This document shows positions 10,121-18,068 of a stretch of 64,000 nucleotides of DNA, in pieces. Each line of letters begins with the position of its first letter. Within the stretch, counting starts at the first letter, position 1. The notes under the pieces are model-generated. The model had not been told where the DNA came from. It did no database searches and worked only from the letters and a program-made list of their open reading frames with translations. The DNA is taken from contig NZ_CP061310.1 of assembly GCF_018687975.1 (NCBI RefSeq), forward strand, positions 1,240,001 to 1,304,000. The letters are read 5' to 3'. The stretch is from Polynucleobacter sp. es-EL-1 (GTDB lineage: Bacteria; Pseudomonadota; Gammaproteobacteria; Burkholderiales; Burkholderiaceae). A program made the translations under genes and the position numbers.

Positions 10121-11023
10121 ATGGATCCTGAGCCTGCGCAATCCCTTACCCTTGATCAATGTATTGATCAAATAACGCAACAACTTGAATCCGCTGATTT
10201 GTTTTATGGCCATGGTGCAATTGATGCGCGCAGCGAGGCTTTGTGGATTGTCAGCAAGCAATGCAATCTCAGCCCAGCAGAGGCCTTAGATCATTTAGAT
10301 CAAATCCTACATGCAGATCAAATTTCTGCTGCTCAAGAAGTTGCGCATTCACGTATCACTACCCGCAAGCCCCTGGCCTATATTCTGGGAGAGGCTTGGT
10401 TAATGGGTGTGCCCTTTTACGCTAGCGAGCAGAGTATTGTTCCTCGCTCCTGGATAGCTGAGCTCATTGTGGATGGGTCTCTTGAACCTTGGCTACCTGC
10501 AGATGGAAAAGCCTTAGATCTTTGTACGGGCAATGGCTCCTTAGCTATTTTGCTCGCCTTAGCCTGCCCGGATATTCATGTCAGCGCTTCCGATATTAGT
10601 CTGCCTGCCTTAGCAGTAGCCTCTAGAAATCTTGACCGTCATGGTTTGAGTACACAGGTGGAATTATTTGAAGGAGATTTATGGGAAGCATTGCCTGAAC
10701 CCCATGATGACAATCTCTTTGATCTGATCATTTGCAACCCTCCTTACGTGAACTCTACTTCGATGAGCGCGCTTCCTGTTGAATACCATGCAGAACCCGC
10801 ATTAGCGTTGGCTGGTGGTGACGATGGTATGGATTTGATTCGAAAAATTATTGCTGGTGCACCTGACTACTTATCTGAGCGTGGGGCACTTCTCATTGAG
10901 ATTGGCAACGAATATGAGAACTTTAAAAATGCCTTCCCACAAATTCCTGTGATTTGGATGGAAGTATCAGCTGGGGATGAGCAAGTGTTACTCATACAAG
11001 CAGAAGATTTACGTCAACTATAA
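10121..11023 (+). CDS. prmB: Ribosomal protein uL3 glutamine N5-methyltransferase PrmB
   Basis: SAM-dependent methyltransferase that modifies a glutamine of ribosomal protein L3. 300 residues, with an N-terminal helical domain, the SAM-binding loop DLCTGNGS (133-140) and the NPPY motif (206-209) typical of glutamine/adenine N-methyltransferases. It was chosen over the paralogue PrmC (release-factor methylation) because of the length and the sequence around YILGEAWLMGVPFY. It ends 2 bases before the stop of the convergent radA. Confidence 0.9.
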   Translation: MDPEPAQSLTLDQCIDQITQQLESADLFYGHGAIDARSEALWIVSKQCNLSPAEALDHLDQILHADQISAAQEVAHSRITTRKPLAYILGEAWLMGVPFYASEQSIVPRSWIAELIVDGSLEPWLPADGKALDLCTGNGSLAILLALACPDIHVSASDISLPALAVASRNLDRHGLSTQVELFEGDLWEALPEPHDDNLFDLIICNPPYVNSTSMSALPVEYHAEPALALAGGDDGMDLIRKIIAGAPDYLSERGALLIEIGNEYENFKNAFPQIPVIWMEVSAGDEQVLLIQAEDLRQL

Positions 11024-11025
11024 AT

Positions 11026-12393
11026 TTATTGACTTAGTTCTGCTGCTGCCGCAATAGCTTGATCAATGCGTTCTACGGGTATCACCGTTAAGCCAGCAAT
11101 CTTGGTCTTGGGCATATTGGCCTTCGGAATAATGGCTACAGTAAAGCCTAGCTTAGCCGCTTCTTTCAAGCGCTCCTGACCTCGTGGGCAGGGACGAATC
11201 TCACCTGCCAAGCCTACTTCACCAAAAACAATCAACTCTTTTGGCAATGCTTTATTCCGAATCGAAGACTGGATAGCCAATAAGACTGCCAAGTCTGCTG
11301 CAGGCTCAGAGATTTTGACCCCGCCAACCGCATTTAAAAAGACATCTTGATCAAAACAAGCTACGCCTGCATGACGATGCAACACTGCTAAGAGCATTGC
11401 TAGGCGGGCTTGCTCAAGGCCTACCGCCAATCGTCTTGGATTCGGAATATGCGCCGTATCTACCAATGCTTGAATTTCTACCAGCAAAGGGCGACTGCCC
11501 TCTTGTGTTACCAATACGCAAGCACCGGGAACCATTTCTGCATGTTGCGACAGAAAAATCGCAGAAGGATTGGCAACGCCTCGCAAACCTTTTTCTGTCA
11601 TGGCAAAAACACCCAACTCATTGACAGCACCAAAACGGTTTTTAATTGAACGTACCAATCTAAAGGAAGAGTGGGTATCTCCCTCAAAATACAGGACAGT
11701 ATCGACAATATGTTCTAGAACGCGGGGACCAGCTAAGTGACCGTCTTTGGTTACATGGCCCACCATCAACACGCAAATGCCGCTGGACTTGGCTGCTCGC
11801 GTTAACTGCGCAGCACATTCTCGCACCTGCGCAACAGAACCAGGCGCTGAACTGAGGACTTCTGAGTACAAAGTTTGAATCGAATCAACCACTAATACCT
11901 GCGGCTTTACGGTGTCCATAATGGACAAAAGCTTTTCTAATTGAATCTCTGCTAACACTTCAAGCCGAGGAGCATCTAAAGCAATGCGTTTAGCGCGCAG
12001 GGCAATCTGCGCAGCAGACTCTTCGCCACTGCTATAGAGGACATTCATGCCCGAAGCACTCATTTCAGCAAGTGCTTGCAGTAGCAGTGTAGATTTACCA
12101 ATCCCCGGGTCACCACCTAAAAGCACTACGCCACCAGGTACAAGGCCACCCCCTAAGACGCGATCAAACTCTTCAACTCCAGTGCTAAATCTCGGCAGAT
12201 CCTCGGCAGAAATAGCTGATAGTTTTTGCCTTGGCAGGGATTGCGCCAAGCCCTGAAAGCGCGTATTGGAGCTGACCTCAGGCAAGCCTTCTTCGAGCGT
12301 ATTCCAAGCTTGGCATGAAGGGCACTGGCCCTGCCATTTTGCAGAGGTACCGCCGCAAGATTGACAAATATAGATTGTTTTAATTTTGGCCAA
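11026..12393 (-). CDS. radA: DNA repair protein RadA
   Basis: RecA-like ATPase that helps branch migration in homologous recombination. From N- to C-terminus: a four-cysteine zinc finger (C10, C13, C24, C27), Walker A (GGDPGIGKST), the RadA-specific KNRFG motif (SIKNRFGAVNELGVF), and a C-terminal Lon-protease-like domain. I place the start at the TTG at 12393 because RadA proteins begin with a short MAK-x-KTxYxCQxCG segment, which starts exactly there; this gives 455 residues. An upstream in-frame ATG at 12447 would add 18 residues and overlap the preceding gene. The TTG is 4 bases past the end of that gene, although no good ribosome site is visible. Confidence 0.93.
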   Translation of the reverse strand: MAKIKTIYICQSCGGTSAKWQGQCPSCQAWNTLEEGLPEVSSNTRFQGLAQSLPRQKLSAISAEDLPRFSTGVEEFDRVLGGGLVPGGVVLLGGDPGIGKSTLLLQALAEMSASGMNVLYSSGEESAAQIALRAKRIALDAPRLEVLAEIQLEKLLSIMDTVKPQVLVVDSIQTLYSEVLSSAPGSVAQVRECAAQLTRAAKSSGICVLMVGHVTKDGHLAGPRVLEHIVDTVLYFEGDTHSSFRLVRSIKNRFGAVNELGVFAMTEKGLRGVANPSAIFLSQHAEMVPGACVLVTQEGSRPLLVEIQALVDTAHIPNPRRLAVGLEQARLAMLLAVLHRHAGVACFDQDVFLNAVGGVKISEPAADLAVLLAIQSSIRNKALPKELIVFGEVGLAGEIRPCPRGQERLKEAAKLGFTVAIIPKANMPKTKIAGLTVIPVERIDQAIAAAAELSQ

Positions 12394-12397
12394 AGTA

Positions 12398-12907
12398 TTA
12401 ATCGAGCTGAGTGCCCGCTTTATTTTCTTGAGCGCGTTTAGGCGCATCTTTACGACGTTCTTCTAAGTCTGCCGCTCGAGCTGCAGCAGCTTTTTGCTTT
12501 TCTTCAAATTCTTTTTGATTAGCCGCACGCTCAGCAGCCTTTTCAGCGGATGCGCGTTCTGCAATCTTCTTGGCATCGCGCTGATCTTTGAGACTGGAAC
12601 GCAATTTACGCTGAACTTCATGCAATTCAACCTCTTGAGCACGAATAGGATCAATCTCTCTTCGATACTCGGCACGGGATTCGCTAAGGCAACGATTCAC
12701 CCAATACTTTTGATAACACTCTGAATTGGTTTTTTCCCAGCGGTACTTTGCCCAATCACGTTGCACCTCAAGCTCCCGCTCAATTTGATTGAGCTGCTCC
12801 AGCTCCGCCTCTTCTGCCGGCGTCGCCATAGACAAACAAGACAATGTACTCAGCAGGAATAAAAGACCTAAAGAGCTAGCCGCAGAAAAAGAAAAAGGCT
12901 TTCTCAA
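12398..12907 (-). CDS. Exported coiled-coil protein of unknown function
   Basis: 169 residues with a probable signal peptide (hydrophobic residues about 8-28, ending LSCLSMA before TPAEEAEL). The rest is highly charged and helical: a Glu/Arg-rich coiled coil with repeated AERAxxEKAAERAxxQKE, and one pair of cysteines (ECYQKYWVNRC) that could form a disulfide in the periplasm. The start is TTG at 12907 and overlaps the kup stop as TTGA, implying translational coupling to kup. I recognise no named family; function cannot be inferred beyond envelope location. Confidence 0.75.
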   Translation of the reverse strand: MRKPFSFSAASSLGLLFLLSTLSCLSMATPAEEAELEQLNQIERELEVQRDWAKYRWEKTNSECYQKYWVNRCLSESRAEYRREIDPIRAQEVELHEVQRKLRSSLKDQRDAKKIAERASAEKAAERAANQKEFEEKQKAAAARAADLEERRKDAPKRAQENKAGTQLD

Positions 12908-14844
12908 ATCTCTACCTTTGCCCCAAGCTCAACCAATCGATTGGCAGGGATTCTAAAGAAGTCCGATTGACGCGCAGCATTTTGATACATCCAGCAAAAC
13001 AAACGCTCACGCCAAATAGCCATACCCGGAATAGCTGAGGGAATAATCGTATCGCGCGATAGGAAGAAAGAGGTATTCATGAGATCAAACTTCATGCCAA
13101 AGGTTTTTTCAATGAGATGAATGATAGTGCCCATATCTGGTGTCTCTTTAAAACCATATACCGCACGAACCACATGGATATTACCGCCCAAGTCTTTCAT
13201 GGTGATGCGATCTTCGTCATTGATATAAGGCACATCCCAAATGCTCACCTTCAAAAAGAACACTCGCTCATGAAGCACATGATTGTGCTTTAAGTTGTGC
13301 AGGAAAGAAACGGGCAAGTAATCTACGTGGGCTGTTAGGAAAACTGCTGTACCTTCAACCCGATGGGGTGGATGCTTGAGTAATGACTCAATAAAACTAC
13401 CCAATTGAATACCTTCATCCATCGCACGCTTGCGCAAAATTTGACGGCCTCTGAACCAGGTAATCAAGCAGGTAAAGCAAAGCAATCCGAGTGCTAGCGG
13501 GTACCAACCACCATCTTTAATCTTAATAAGCGTTGCAGTCCAGAAAGCTAAATCGACTATAAAAAAGGCAGCGGTAATGGCGCTGACTAAAAAAATATTC
13601 ATCTTCCATTCGCGGAACATGACTACTGCTAACAGAATAGTGGTGATCAGCATAGTGGATGTCACTGAAATACCATATGCAGCAGCTAAGTTTACGGACT
13701 CCCTAAATTCAATGATGGTTACCACTACCATAAATAATAGGGTCCAATTAACAATCGGAATATAAATCTGACCTTGCTCTGAGTCCGAAGTATGCAAGAT
13801 ATTCATCCGCGGCATAAAGCCTAATAAGATCGCCTGGCTAACCAAAGAGTATGCCCCTGAAATCACCGCTTGAGAGGCAATGACAGTTGCTGCCGTAGCT
13901 AAACCCACCATAGGCCAAAGAGCCCAGTCAGGGACCATTAAGTAGAACGGGTTCTTGATGGCCTCAGGATTGGATAGCAGTAGCGCGCCTTGACCTAAAT
14001 AGTTAATGAGCAAACTCGGCAGAACAATGAACAACCATGCGTAGCGAATAGGTGATTTACCAAAGTGGCCCATATCTAAATAAAGTGCTTCGACACCAGT
14101 TACTACCAAGACTACTGCACCCATCACAATATAAGCAGTCGTAGGATGATCAATCACAAAACGAATAGCGTACATTGGGTTAAAAGCAGCAATGATCTCA
14201 GGAGCTTGACCAATGTTGACTGCACCCAGGATTGCAAGACTAAAGAACCAAATTAAGGTGATTGGTCCAAATAATTTACCAACCGTTGCCGTGCCATACT
14301 TTTGAATGAGAAATAAGGCTAATAAGATAGCCAAGGAAATTGGAATAATAAATTGGTGAAGTGCAGGAGCAGCGATTTCTATACCCTCTACAGCTGATAA
14401 AACCGAAATTGCGGGCGTGATCACCGACTCACCCAGGAGCATGCAAGCTCCCAACATACCAATAATCATAAAAAAGAAGTGGCTTTTAGACTTACCATCA
14501 AAAGAGCGCAAAGCCAATGCCATGAGCGAGAGAACGCCGCCCTCGCCTCTATTGTCGGCACGCATCACAAAGGAGATGTATTTCACAGTCACCACCAAGA
14601 TCAGCGCCCAAATCATCATTGCGATGACCCCAAATAGAGCTTCTGGAGAATAGGCGATGCCATGCTCAGCATCAAAGCATTCTTTGAGGGCATAAAGCGG
14701 GCTTGTACCAATATCACCAAAGACCACACCAATTGCCGCCAGCATCATGACGCCAAGACTCTTCTTTTGCTCGCCCTCTGGTCCGTGAACCTCAACGGGA
14801 TTAAGCAGCGTGGAACTTGAAAATTCTGGATTACTAATAGACAT
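12904..14844 (-). CDS. kup: Low-affinity potassium transporter Kup
   Basis: Inner-membrane K+/H+ symporter of the KUP/HAK/KT family. 646 residues. The conserved opening is present (ALGVVFGDIGTSPLYALKECF, written in part as GVVFGDIGTSPLYALKE), followed by about twelve hydrophobic segments up to about residue 455 and a hydrophilic cytoplasmic C-terminal domain of about 180 residues. The ATG at 14844 fits the family's variable N-terminus. The gene is divergent from the tRNA-fMet gene and is followed, with a 4-base overlap, by a small exported coiled-coil protein. Confidence 0.96.
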   Translation of the reverse strand: MSISNPEFSSSTLLNPVEVHGPEGEQKKSLGVMMLAAIGVVFGDIGTSPLYALKECFDAEHGIAYSPEALFGVIAMMIWALILVVTVKYISFVMRADNRGEGGVLSLMALALRSFDGKSKSHFFFMIIGMLGACMLLGESVITPAISVLSAVEGIEIAAPALHQFIIPISLAILLALFLIQKYGTATVGKLFGPITLIWFFSLAILGAVNIGQAPEIIAAFNPMYAIRFVIDHPTTAYIVMGAVVLVVTGVEALYLDMGHFGKSPIRYAWLFIVLPSLLINYLGQGALLLSNPEAIKNPFYLMVPDWALWPMVGLATAATVIASQAVISGAYSLVSQAILLGFMPRMNILHTSDSEQGQIYIPIVNWTLLFMVVVTIIEFRESVNLAAAYGISVTSTMLITTILLAVVMFREWKMNIFLVSAITAAFFIVDLAFWTATLIKIKDGGWYPLALGLLCFTCLITWFRGRQILRKRAMDEGIQLGSFIESLLKHPPHRVEGTAVFLTAHVDYLPVSFLHNLKHNHVLHERVFFLKVSIWDVPYINDEDRITMKDLGGNIHVVRAVYGFKETPDMGTIIHLIEKTFGMKFDLMNTSFFLSRDTIIPSAIPGMAIWRERLFCWMYQNAARQSDFFRIPANRLVELGAKVEI

Positions 14845-14956
14845 CTCAAAACCTTAAGTGATGTTGCATGGCAATATGTTACTCCTTATGCAGCCTGCCT
14901 TCGGAGCCTCATTCTCCCCAAAAAGGCCTTTTTTCAAGTGAAATTAAAGGTTTAAC

Positions 14957-14986
14957 TCGACAGGACGGGGTAAAAAATGGTAGAAT
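14957..14986 (+). promoter_or_regulatory. Promoter of the initiator tRNA gene
   Basis: TCGACA (14957-14962; one mismatch to the -35 consensus), 18-base spacer, TAGAAT (14981-14986; one mismatch to the -10 consensus). The predicted start lies a few bases before the mature tRNA 5' end at 14999, as expected for a single tRNA gene. Confidence 0.6.
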
Positions 14987-14998
14987 TTCAGCTTCAGA

Positions 14999-15075
<77 letters not shown>

Positions 15076-15084
15076 AACAAGTAG

Positions 15085-15121
15085 AAGGCTTCTAAGGCGA
15101 TTATGTCTTTGAAGCCTTTTT
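15085..15121 (+). terminator. Rho-independent terminator after tRNA-fMet
   Basis: Perfect 8-base inverted repeat AAGGCTTC (15085-15092) / GAAGCCTT (15111-15118) with an 18-base loop, followed by a short T run. It begins 9 bases after the tRNA 3' end. Confidence 0.65.
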
Positions 15122-15132
15122 GCTTTTCAAGT

Positions 15133-15154
15133 CTATGTATTGGCTATGTATTGA
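15133..15154. repeat. 11-base tandem direct repeat beside the tRNA
   Basis: CTATGTATTGG (15133-15143) is directly repeated as CTATGTATTGA (15144-15154). It lies in the AT-rich stretch 15096-15316, which holds no gene I can support. It could be chance or a remnant of an integration site; no second copy was noticed at the far side of the accessory region. Confidence 0.3.
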
Positions 15155-15316
15155 ATTTAAGTCAATATTTCTCTTTTTAAGCCTTCGATGTCTTGCTTCA
15201 AACTCCAAGACTTCTTTAAATAAAGCAAACTCTTATTCTTTAGCCTTTTGCCTTTGTATTGCTTATTTGCCAGTAAAAAATTTGCTTTCAACCAAGAGAC
15301 ATTCAAGGTAATTCTA

Positions 15317-16408
15317 TTATTGGTCTATCAATGGAGATACAAATATTTTTAATTGATTTTCTATCTGCGGATTAGCTCCAACATCGTCATTTTTCAAAGG
15401 CGTCGGCCCTACTCCTCTGGGTAGTGGTGTTGCAAGACCAGTAGCACCAACACTGGTTGGACCTTTTGCATCATTGCCAGGCATTGGAGGCATTGGTGTT
15501 GAAACACCAGTAGCAGCAACATTACCACCAATAGAACCACCACCAGCCAGAGCCAGAGCCTTCTGAGCAGCCTCATTCTGAGCCTGAGGCTGAGCCTGAG
15601 CCCGTTGCTTGACGGGTGAAGGTGAAGGTGTAGGTGGAGGTGGAGTTGGAGTTGGAGGTGGATTGCAAGCATCCATTCCACATGACTCCCGTGTCTCACC
15701 ATTAGGGCCAGTAACGGTAATAACGCCAGTAAGACTATTTTGGCTCGCTGTCAAGCCGACATTACCGCCATTTTCACCGCTACCGAGAAGAGCACCAACA
15801 CTATTTGGAGCTTTTGCATCATTCGCAGGTAGTGGTATTGCTTCACGAGGCATTTCAGCTCTGACTGTTGGAGGTGGCACACCAACAGACGGTATTGTGT
15901 TGTACAGAATCACTAATTCGCTCGCTACAATCGCAGCAGCCATTCGCTCCGTCTCATTCTTAGTCTGCCTTTCACTCTTAGTCTCAGCCCTAGCCTGCGC
16001 TCCGCTTTGACTAGCACCAACACTAGTTGGACTTTTTACATCATTGGCAGGTAATGGACCCACTCCGTTGTACATGGTCACCGAAGGAACTGGCAGCGCG
16101 ATAATTTGACTGACGGATGGCTGTGCAGTTACACCGGTACAGTTTCCACCCGATGCATTACATCCAGTTGGTGGCCCATTACCACCACTCACGGAAGGCT
16201 GTGGACCACCAATGAATTGTGGCTCCTGTCTTTGAATTCCCGGTTGAGGCATAGAAGGTGCCGATTCACGAGGAGTGTCGGCTCTAACTGTTGGAGGAGT
16301 CACACCTACTTCGTTACGAAGTCCTGGTCCAGGTTGCGCATAAACAGATGTTGCCAACAAGCCCAACGTGGCGACCAGCCCCAGCACTAGTGGGAGTTTT
16401 TGCATCAT
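15317..16408 (-). CDS. Secreted proline-rich repeat protein A, unknown family
   Basis: 363 residues with a clear signal peptide (hydrophobic 5-20, cleavage likely after SVYA24). The mature part is Pro/Gly/Ala/Asn rich and low in hydrophobics. It carries three copies of a 14-residue motif, consensus [LM]P[AG]ND[AV]K[SAG]P[TN]SVGA, at residues 119-132, 193-206 and 309-322. A second motif is duplicated, [TP]PPTVRA[DE][TM]PRE, near 38-48 and 179-189. A Thr/Pro stretch (PPPTPTPPPPTPSPSP) lies at about 250-265, and there are four cysteines in two pairs. Its ATG overlaps the stop of protein B as ATGA with no ribosome site of its own, so translation is probably coupled. Export is a prediction; no known domain is recognised. 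Confidence 0.75.
   Translation of the reverse strand: MMQKLPLVLGLVATLGLLATSVYAQPGPGLRNEVGVTPPTVRADTPRESAPSMPQPGIQRQEPQFIGGPQPSVSGGNGPPTGCNASGGNCTGVTAQPSVSQIIALPVPSVTMYNGVGPLPANDVKSPTSVGASQSGAQARAETKSERQTKNETERMAAAIVASELVILYNTIPSVGVPPPTVRAEMPREAIPLPANDAKAPNSVGALLGSGENGGNVGLTASQNSLTGVITVTGPNGETRESCGMDACNPPPTPTPPPPTPSPSPVKQRAQAQPQAQNEAAQKALALAGGGSIGGNVAATGVSTPMPPMPGNDAKGPTSVGATGLATPLPRGVGPTPLKNDDVGANPQIENQLKIFVSPLIDQ
15443..15484 (-). repeat. Repeat-motif copy A3
   Basis: Encodes residues 309-322 of protein A, with the closest match to the consensus PGNDAKGPTSVGA. It is followed in the protein by TGLATP, which resembles the 23-residue unit of protein B. Confidence 0.7.
15791..15832 (-). repeat. 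Repeat-motif copy A2
   Basis: Encodes LPANDAKAPNSVGA, residues 193-206 of protein A. Confidence 0.7.
16013..16054 (-). repeat. Repeat-motif copy A1
   Basis: Encodes LPANDVKSPTSVGA, residues 119-132 of protein A, preceded by the PSVTMYNGVGP segment shared with protein B. Confidence 0.7.
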
Positions 16409-17169
16409 ATATGCGGAACCAATCTCATAACCATATCGTTATAGTCAATGTCAACACCAACACTATTTGGACCTTTTACATTATTGGCAGGCGATGGGGG
16501 CATTGGTGTTGTAACACCAGTAGCACCAACACTAGTTGGACCTTTTGCATCATCGGCAGGCATTGGAGGCGTTGGTGTTCTAACACCAGTAGCACCAACA
16601 GTAGTTGGAGTTACTGGTGCAGCAACATATATTACCTCCTCAAGTTTTCCCCCCAATGCTGGGTGGCTCGGCGGGTACCCACTCCAGCTAGGGACATCAA
16701 CGTCGCCTGTGTAATACGGCGCTAATTTTTCCTGAGCATTAGTCTGAGCATCAGACTTTCTATACTGAGCATTAGATTGAGCCTGGGCCTTCCTATCCTG
16801 AACTACAGCCTCAACCTGAGCCTGCGTTGCGCTTTGACTAGCACCAACAGGAGTTGGAGCCCTTACAACATTCGCAGGCAATGGACCTACACCGTTGTAC
16901 ATAGTGACCGAAGGCTTTGGTGTTGCACCATTTCCGCCATTACCCATTATCAAGCCACCATTTCCGCCGTTACCGCCAGTACCACCAGTAGCTCCTACAG
17001 CAGGCTGTGGTGCTGGTCTTTGCATTGCTGGTTGAGGCATAGATGGGGTTGCTTGACGAGACACTTCAGGTCTATTCGCTGATGGTGATGCACCAGCAGG
17101 CATTGATGGTTGAGCATAAGCGGATGTTGCTATTAGGCTCAATGCCGAGATTAAGAGTTTTGTTTTCAT
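16405..17169 (-). CDS. Secreted proline-rich repeat protein B, paralogue of A
   Basis: 254 residues with a signal peptide (cleavage likely after TSAYA19). A Gly/Asn-rich patch (about 58-82) is followed by PSVTMYNGVGPLPAN, which is identical to a 15-residue segment of protein A. Copies of the PAND-K-PTSVGA motif are at 97-110, 203-216 and 226-239. A Gln/Ala-rich helical segment (about 112-150) resembles the Ala/Glu/Lys-rich helix of protein A. The start is ATG at 17169 with AGGA four bases upstream. The C-terminal copies are tandem with a 23-residue period. It is the first gene of the A/B pair; function unknown, perhaps a surface or matrix component. Confidence 0.75.
   Translation of the reverse strand: MKTKLLISALSLIATSAYAQPSMPAGASPSANRPEVSRQATPSMPQPAMQRPAPQPAVGATGGTGGNGGNGGLIMGNGGNGATPKPSVTMYNGVGPLPANVVRAPTPVGASQSATQAQVEAVVQDRKAQAQSNAQYRKSDAQTNAQEKLAPYYTGDVDVPSWSGYPPSHPALGGKLEEVIYVAAPVTPTTVGATGVRTPTPPMPADDAKGPTSVGATGVTTPMPPSPANNVKGPNSVGVDIDYNDMVMRLVPHI
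16455..16600 (-). repeat. 69-base tandem repeat in the 3' part of gene B
   Basis: The phrase CACCAACA(C/G) recurs at 16455, 16524 and 16593, an exact 69-base (23-codon) period. The units encode consensus TGVxTPxPPxPA[ND][ND][AV]KGP[TN]SVGA. Two units are nearly full and the third is partial. A similar unit appears in gene A around 15446-15515. Confidence 0.75.
16840..16881 (-). repeat. Repeat-motif copy B1
   Basis: Encodes LPANVVRAPTPVGA, residues 97-110 of protein B, a diverged copy in the same context as A1. Confidence 0.6.
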
Positions 17170-17252
17170 TTTTTCCTGTAATTACCTTATCTTATCAAGT
17201 TATTCCCAGTGAAAAAAATTGACTTACCCTTAAGAGGCTTTCAAGGGTTGAA

Positions 17253-17678
17253 TTAGGCTTCTTTTCGAAATCCTTCAGGGATACCTGCCAGCATTGAAAC
17301 TTTTGTTGCACCATCAGAAAGTTTTAAAACCGCATCCATAGCCTTCTGAACCTCCTCAGGCTTCATGGCTATGATTTCCACACCGCCCATGAATGGTATA
17401 TCAGCATATTTAGTGTTTTTCCAAAACATACTTTCTGCCACATACACATTCTGAACCGAGTAAACCTCATGCACCTCTCATAGTTCTCCAGTTTCATGAA
17501 CTACCTTCCCAGCAGGCTTTTTAAAGTCGGTGTTGTGTTGCTTCAATCGAATATTGACAGTTCGAGTGGTGACACCAATTTTGAATAGGTGTTCATCATC
17601 CCCTACACCATAGTCTGAAAAGGTGCGACATGGATGGCCGAGGATGTATAGAAAGCCGTCTTGCTTCTTCATCGCCAA
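17253..17678 (-). pseudogene. T5orf172/GIY-YIG-like protein gene interrupted by an in-frame TGA
   Basis: A single 142-codon frame starts at the ATG at 17678 and ends at 17253, broken only by TGA at 17478-17480. The first part contains FLYILGHP...LFKIGVT...RLKQHNTDF, the arrangement of a T5orf172 (GIY-YIG superfamily) nuclease-like domain. The second part continues with HEVYSVQNVYVAESMFW...GGVEIIAM, the expected later half. In the second part the first possible start (GTG at 17474) lies inside the domain, so two independent genes are unlikely. The changed codon was probably TGG or another sense codon. Adjacent to a second gene broken the same way. Confidence 0.7.
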
Positions 17679-17687
17679 TTTAAAGAG

Positions 17688-18068
17688 TTAAGGTCTTCTT
17701 AATTCTTGCAGGCAAAAAGCATTCCCAGTTGCCGTAACACTTACTTGGGTGCCGCTATTAAGACCTGTGCTATTTGAAAAGATATATAAGGCATTGCCCC
17801 CCATAGCAGCCGCCTAATTCTTCAAATCATTAAGCGCCCCAGCCTGAAGATTTGCATTGGATGTGTAATAACCTGTAAAGAAATTACCCTGACCGCCTGT
17901 GACATCACCTAGATGCTTGCAATCAGAGGCTGGAGGCGAAGTTAGTAATTTGACTCGCCGGGCATCAGACTTCAATTCTGTTGCAGCAGAACCAGCAAGT
18001 ATCAATCCTAAAATTGAAGGGATAAGCAATTTATTTATTTCTTTGTAAGCAATGTCATGGCAACTCAA
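17688..18068 (-). pseudogene. DUF4156-like lipoprotein gene, interrupted by TAG and with degraded lipobox
   Basis: The frame runs for 127 codons with one internal stop, TAG at 17814-17816, between LQAGALNDLKN and AAAMGGNALYIFSNS. The joined product, with ARRVKLLTSPPASDCKHLGDVTG and a final GNAFCLQELRRP, has the layout of small DUF4156-type lipoproteins. Two further defects fit decay. The expected start of the signal peptide is ATA (18036-18038) before NKLLIPSILGLIL, leaving only an upstream TTG. The lipobox reads LAGS, with serine where the lipid-bearing cysteine should be (17988-17990). The family call is from memory and moderate; the broken frame is seen directly. Confidence 0.7.

Noticed and set aside
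12394..12447. 18-residue N-terminal extension of RadA from the ATG at 12447
   Set aside because: It lies entirely within the preceding gene, and the conserved RadA opening begins exactly at the TTG at 12393.
15120..15311. A 63-codon plus-strand frame after tRNA-fMet
   Set aside because: AT-rich DNA, starts in the terminator, cysteine- and phenylalanine-rich composition typical of chance frames. The opposite strand gives only short frames and no integrase remnant.
15400..16600. Regular repeats considered as a CRISPR array
   Set aside because: The repeats are imperfect, of unequal spacing, lie inside two open reading frames and keep the codon phase; there are no unique spacers and no cas genes.
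17478..17480. In-frame TGA considered as selenocysteine
   Set aside because: No hairpin of the SECIS kind was apparent after it, the position fits an ordinary residue in a GIY-YIG-like domain, and the next gene is broken by TAG, which suggests decay.
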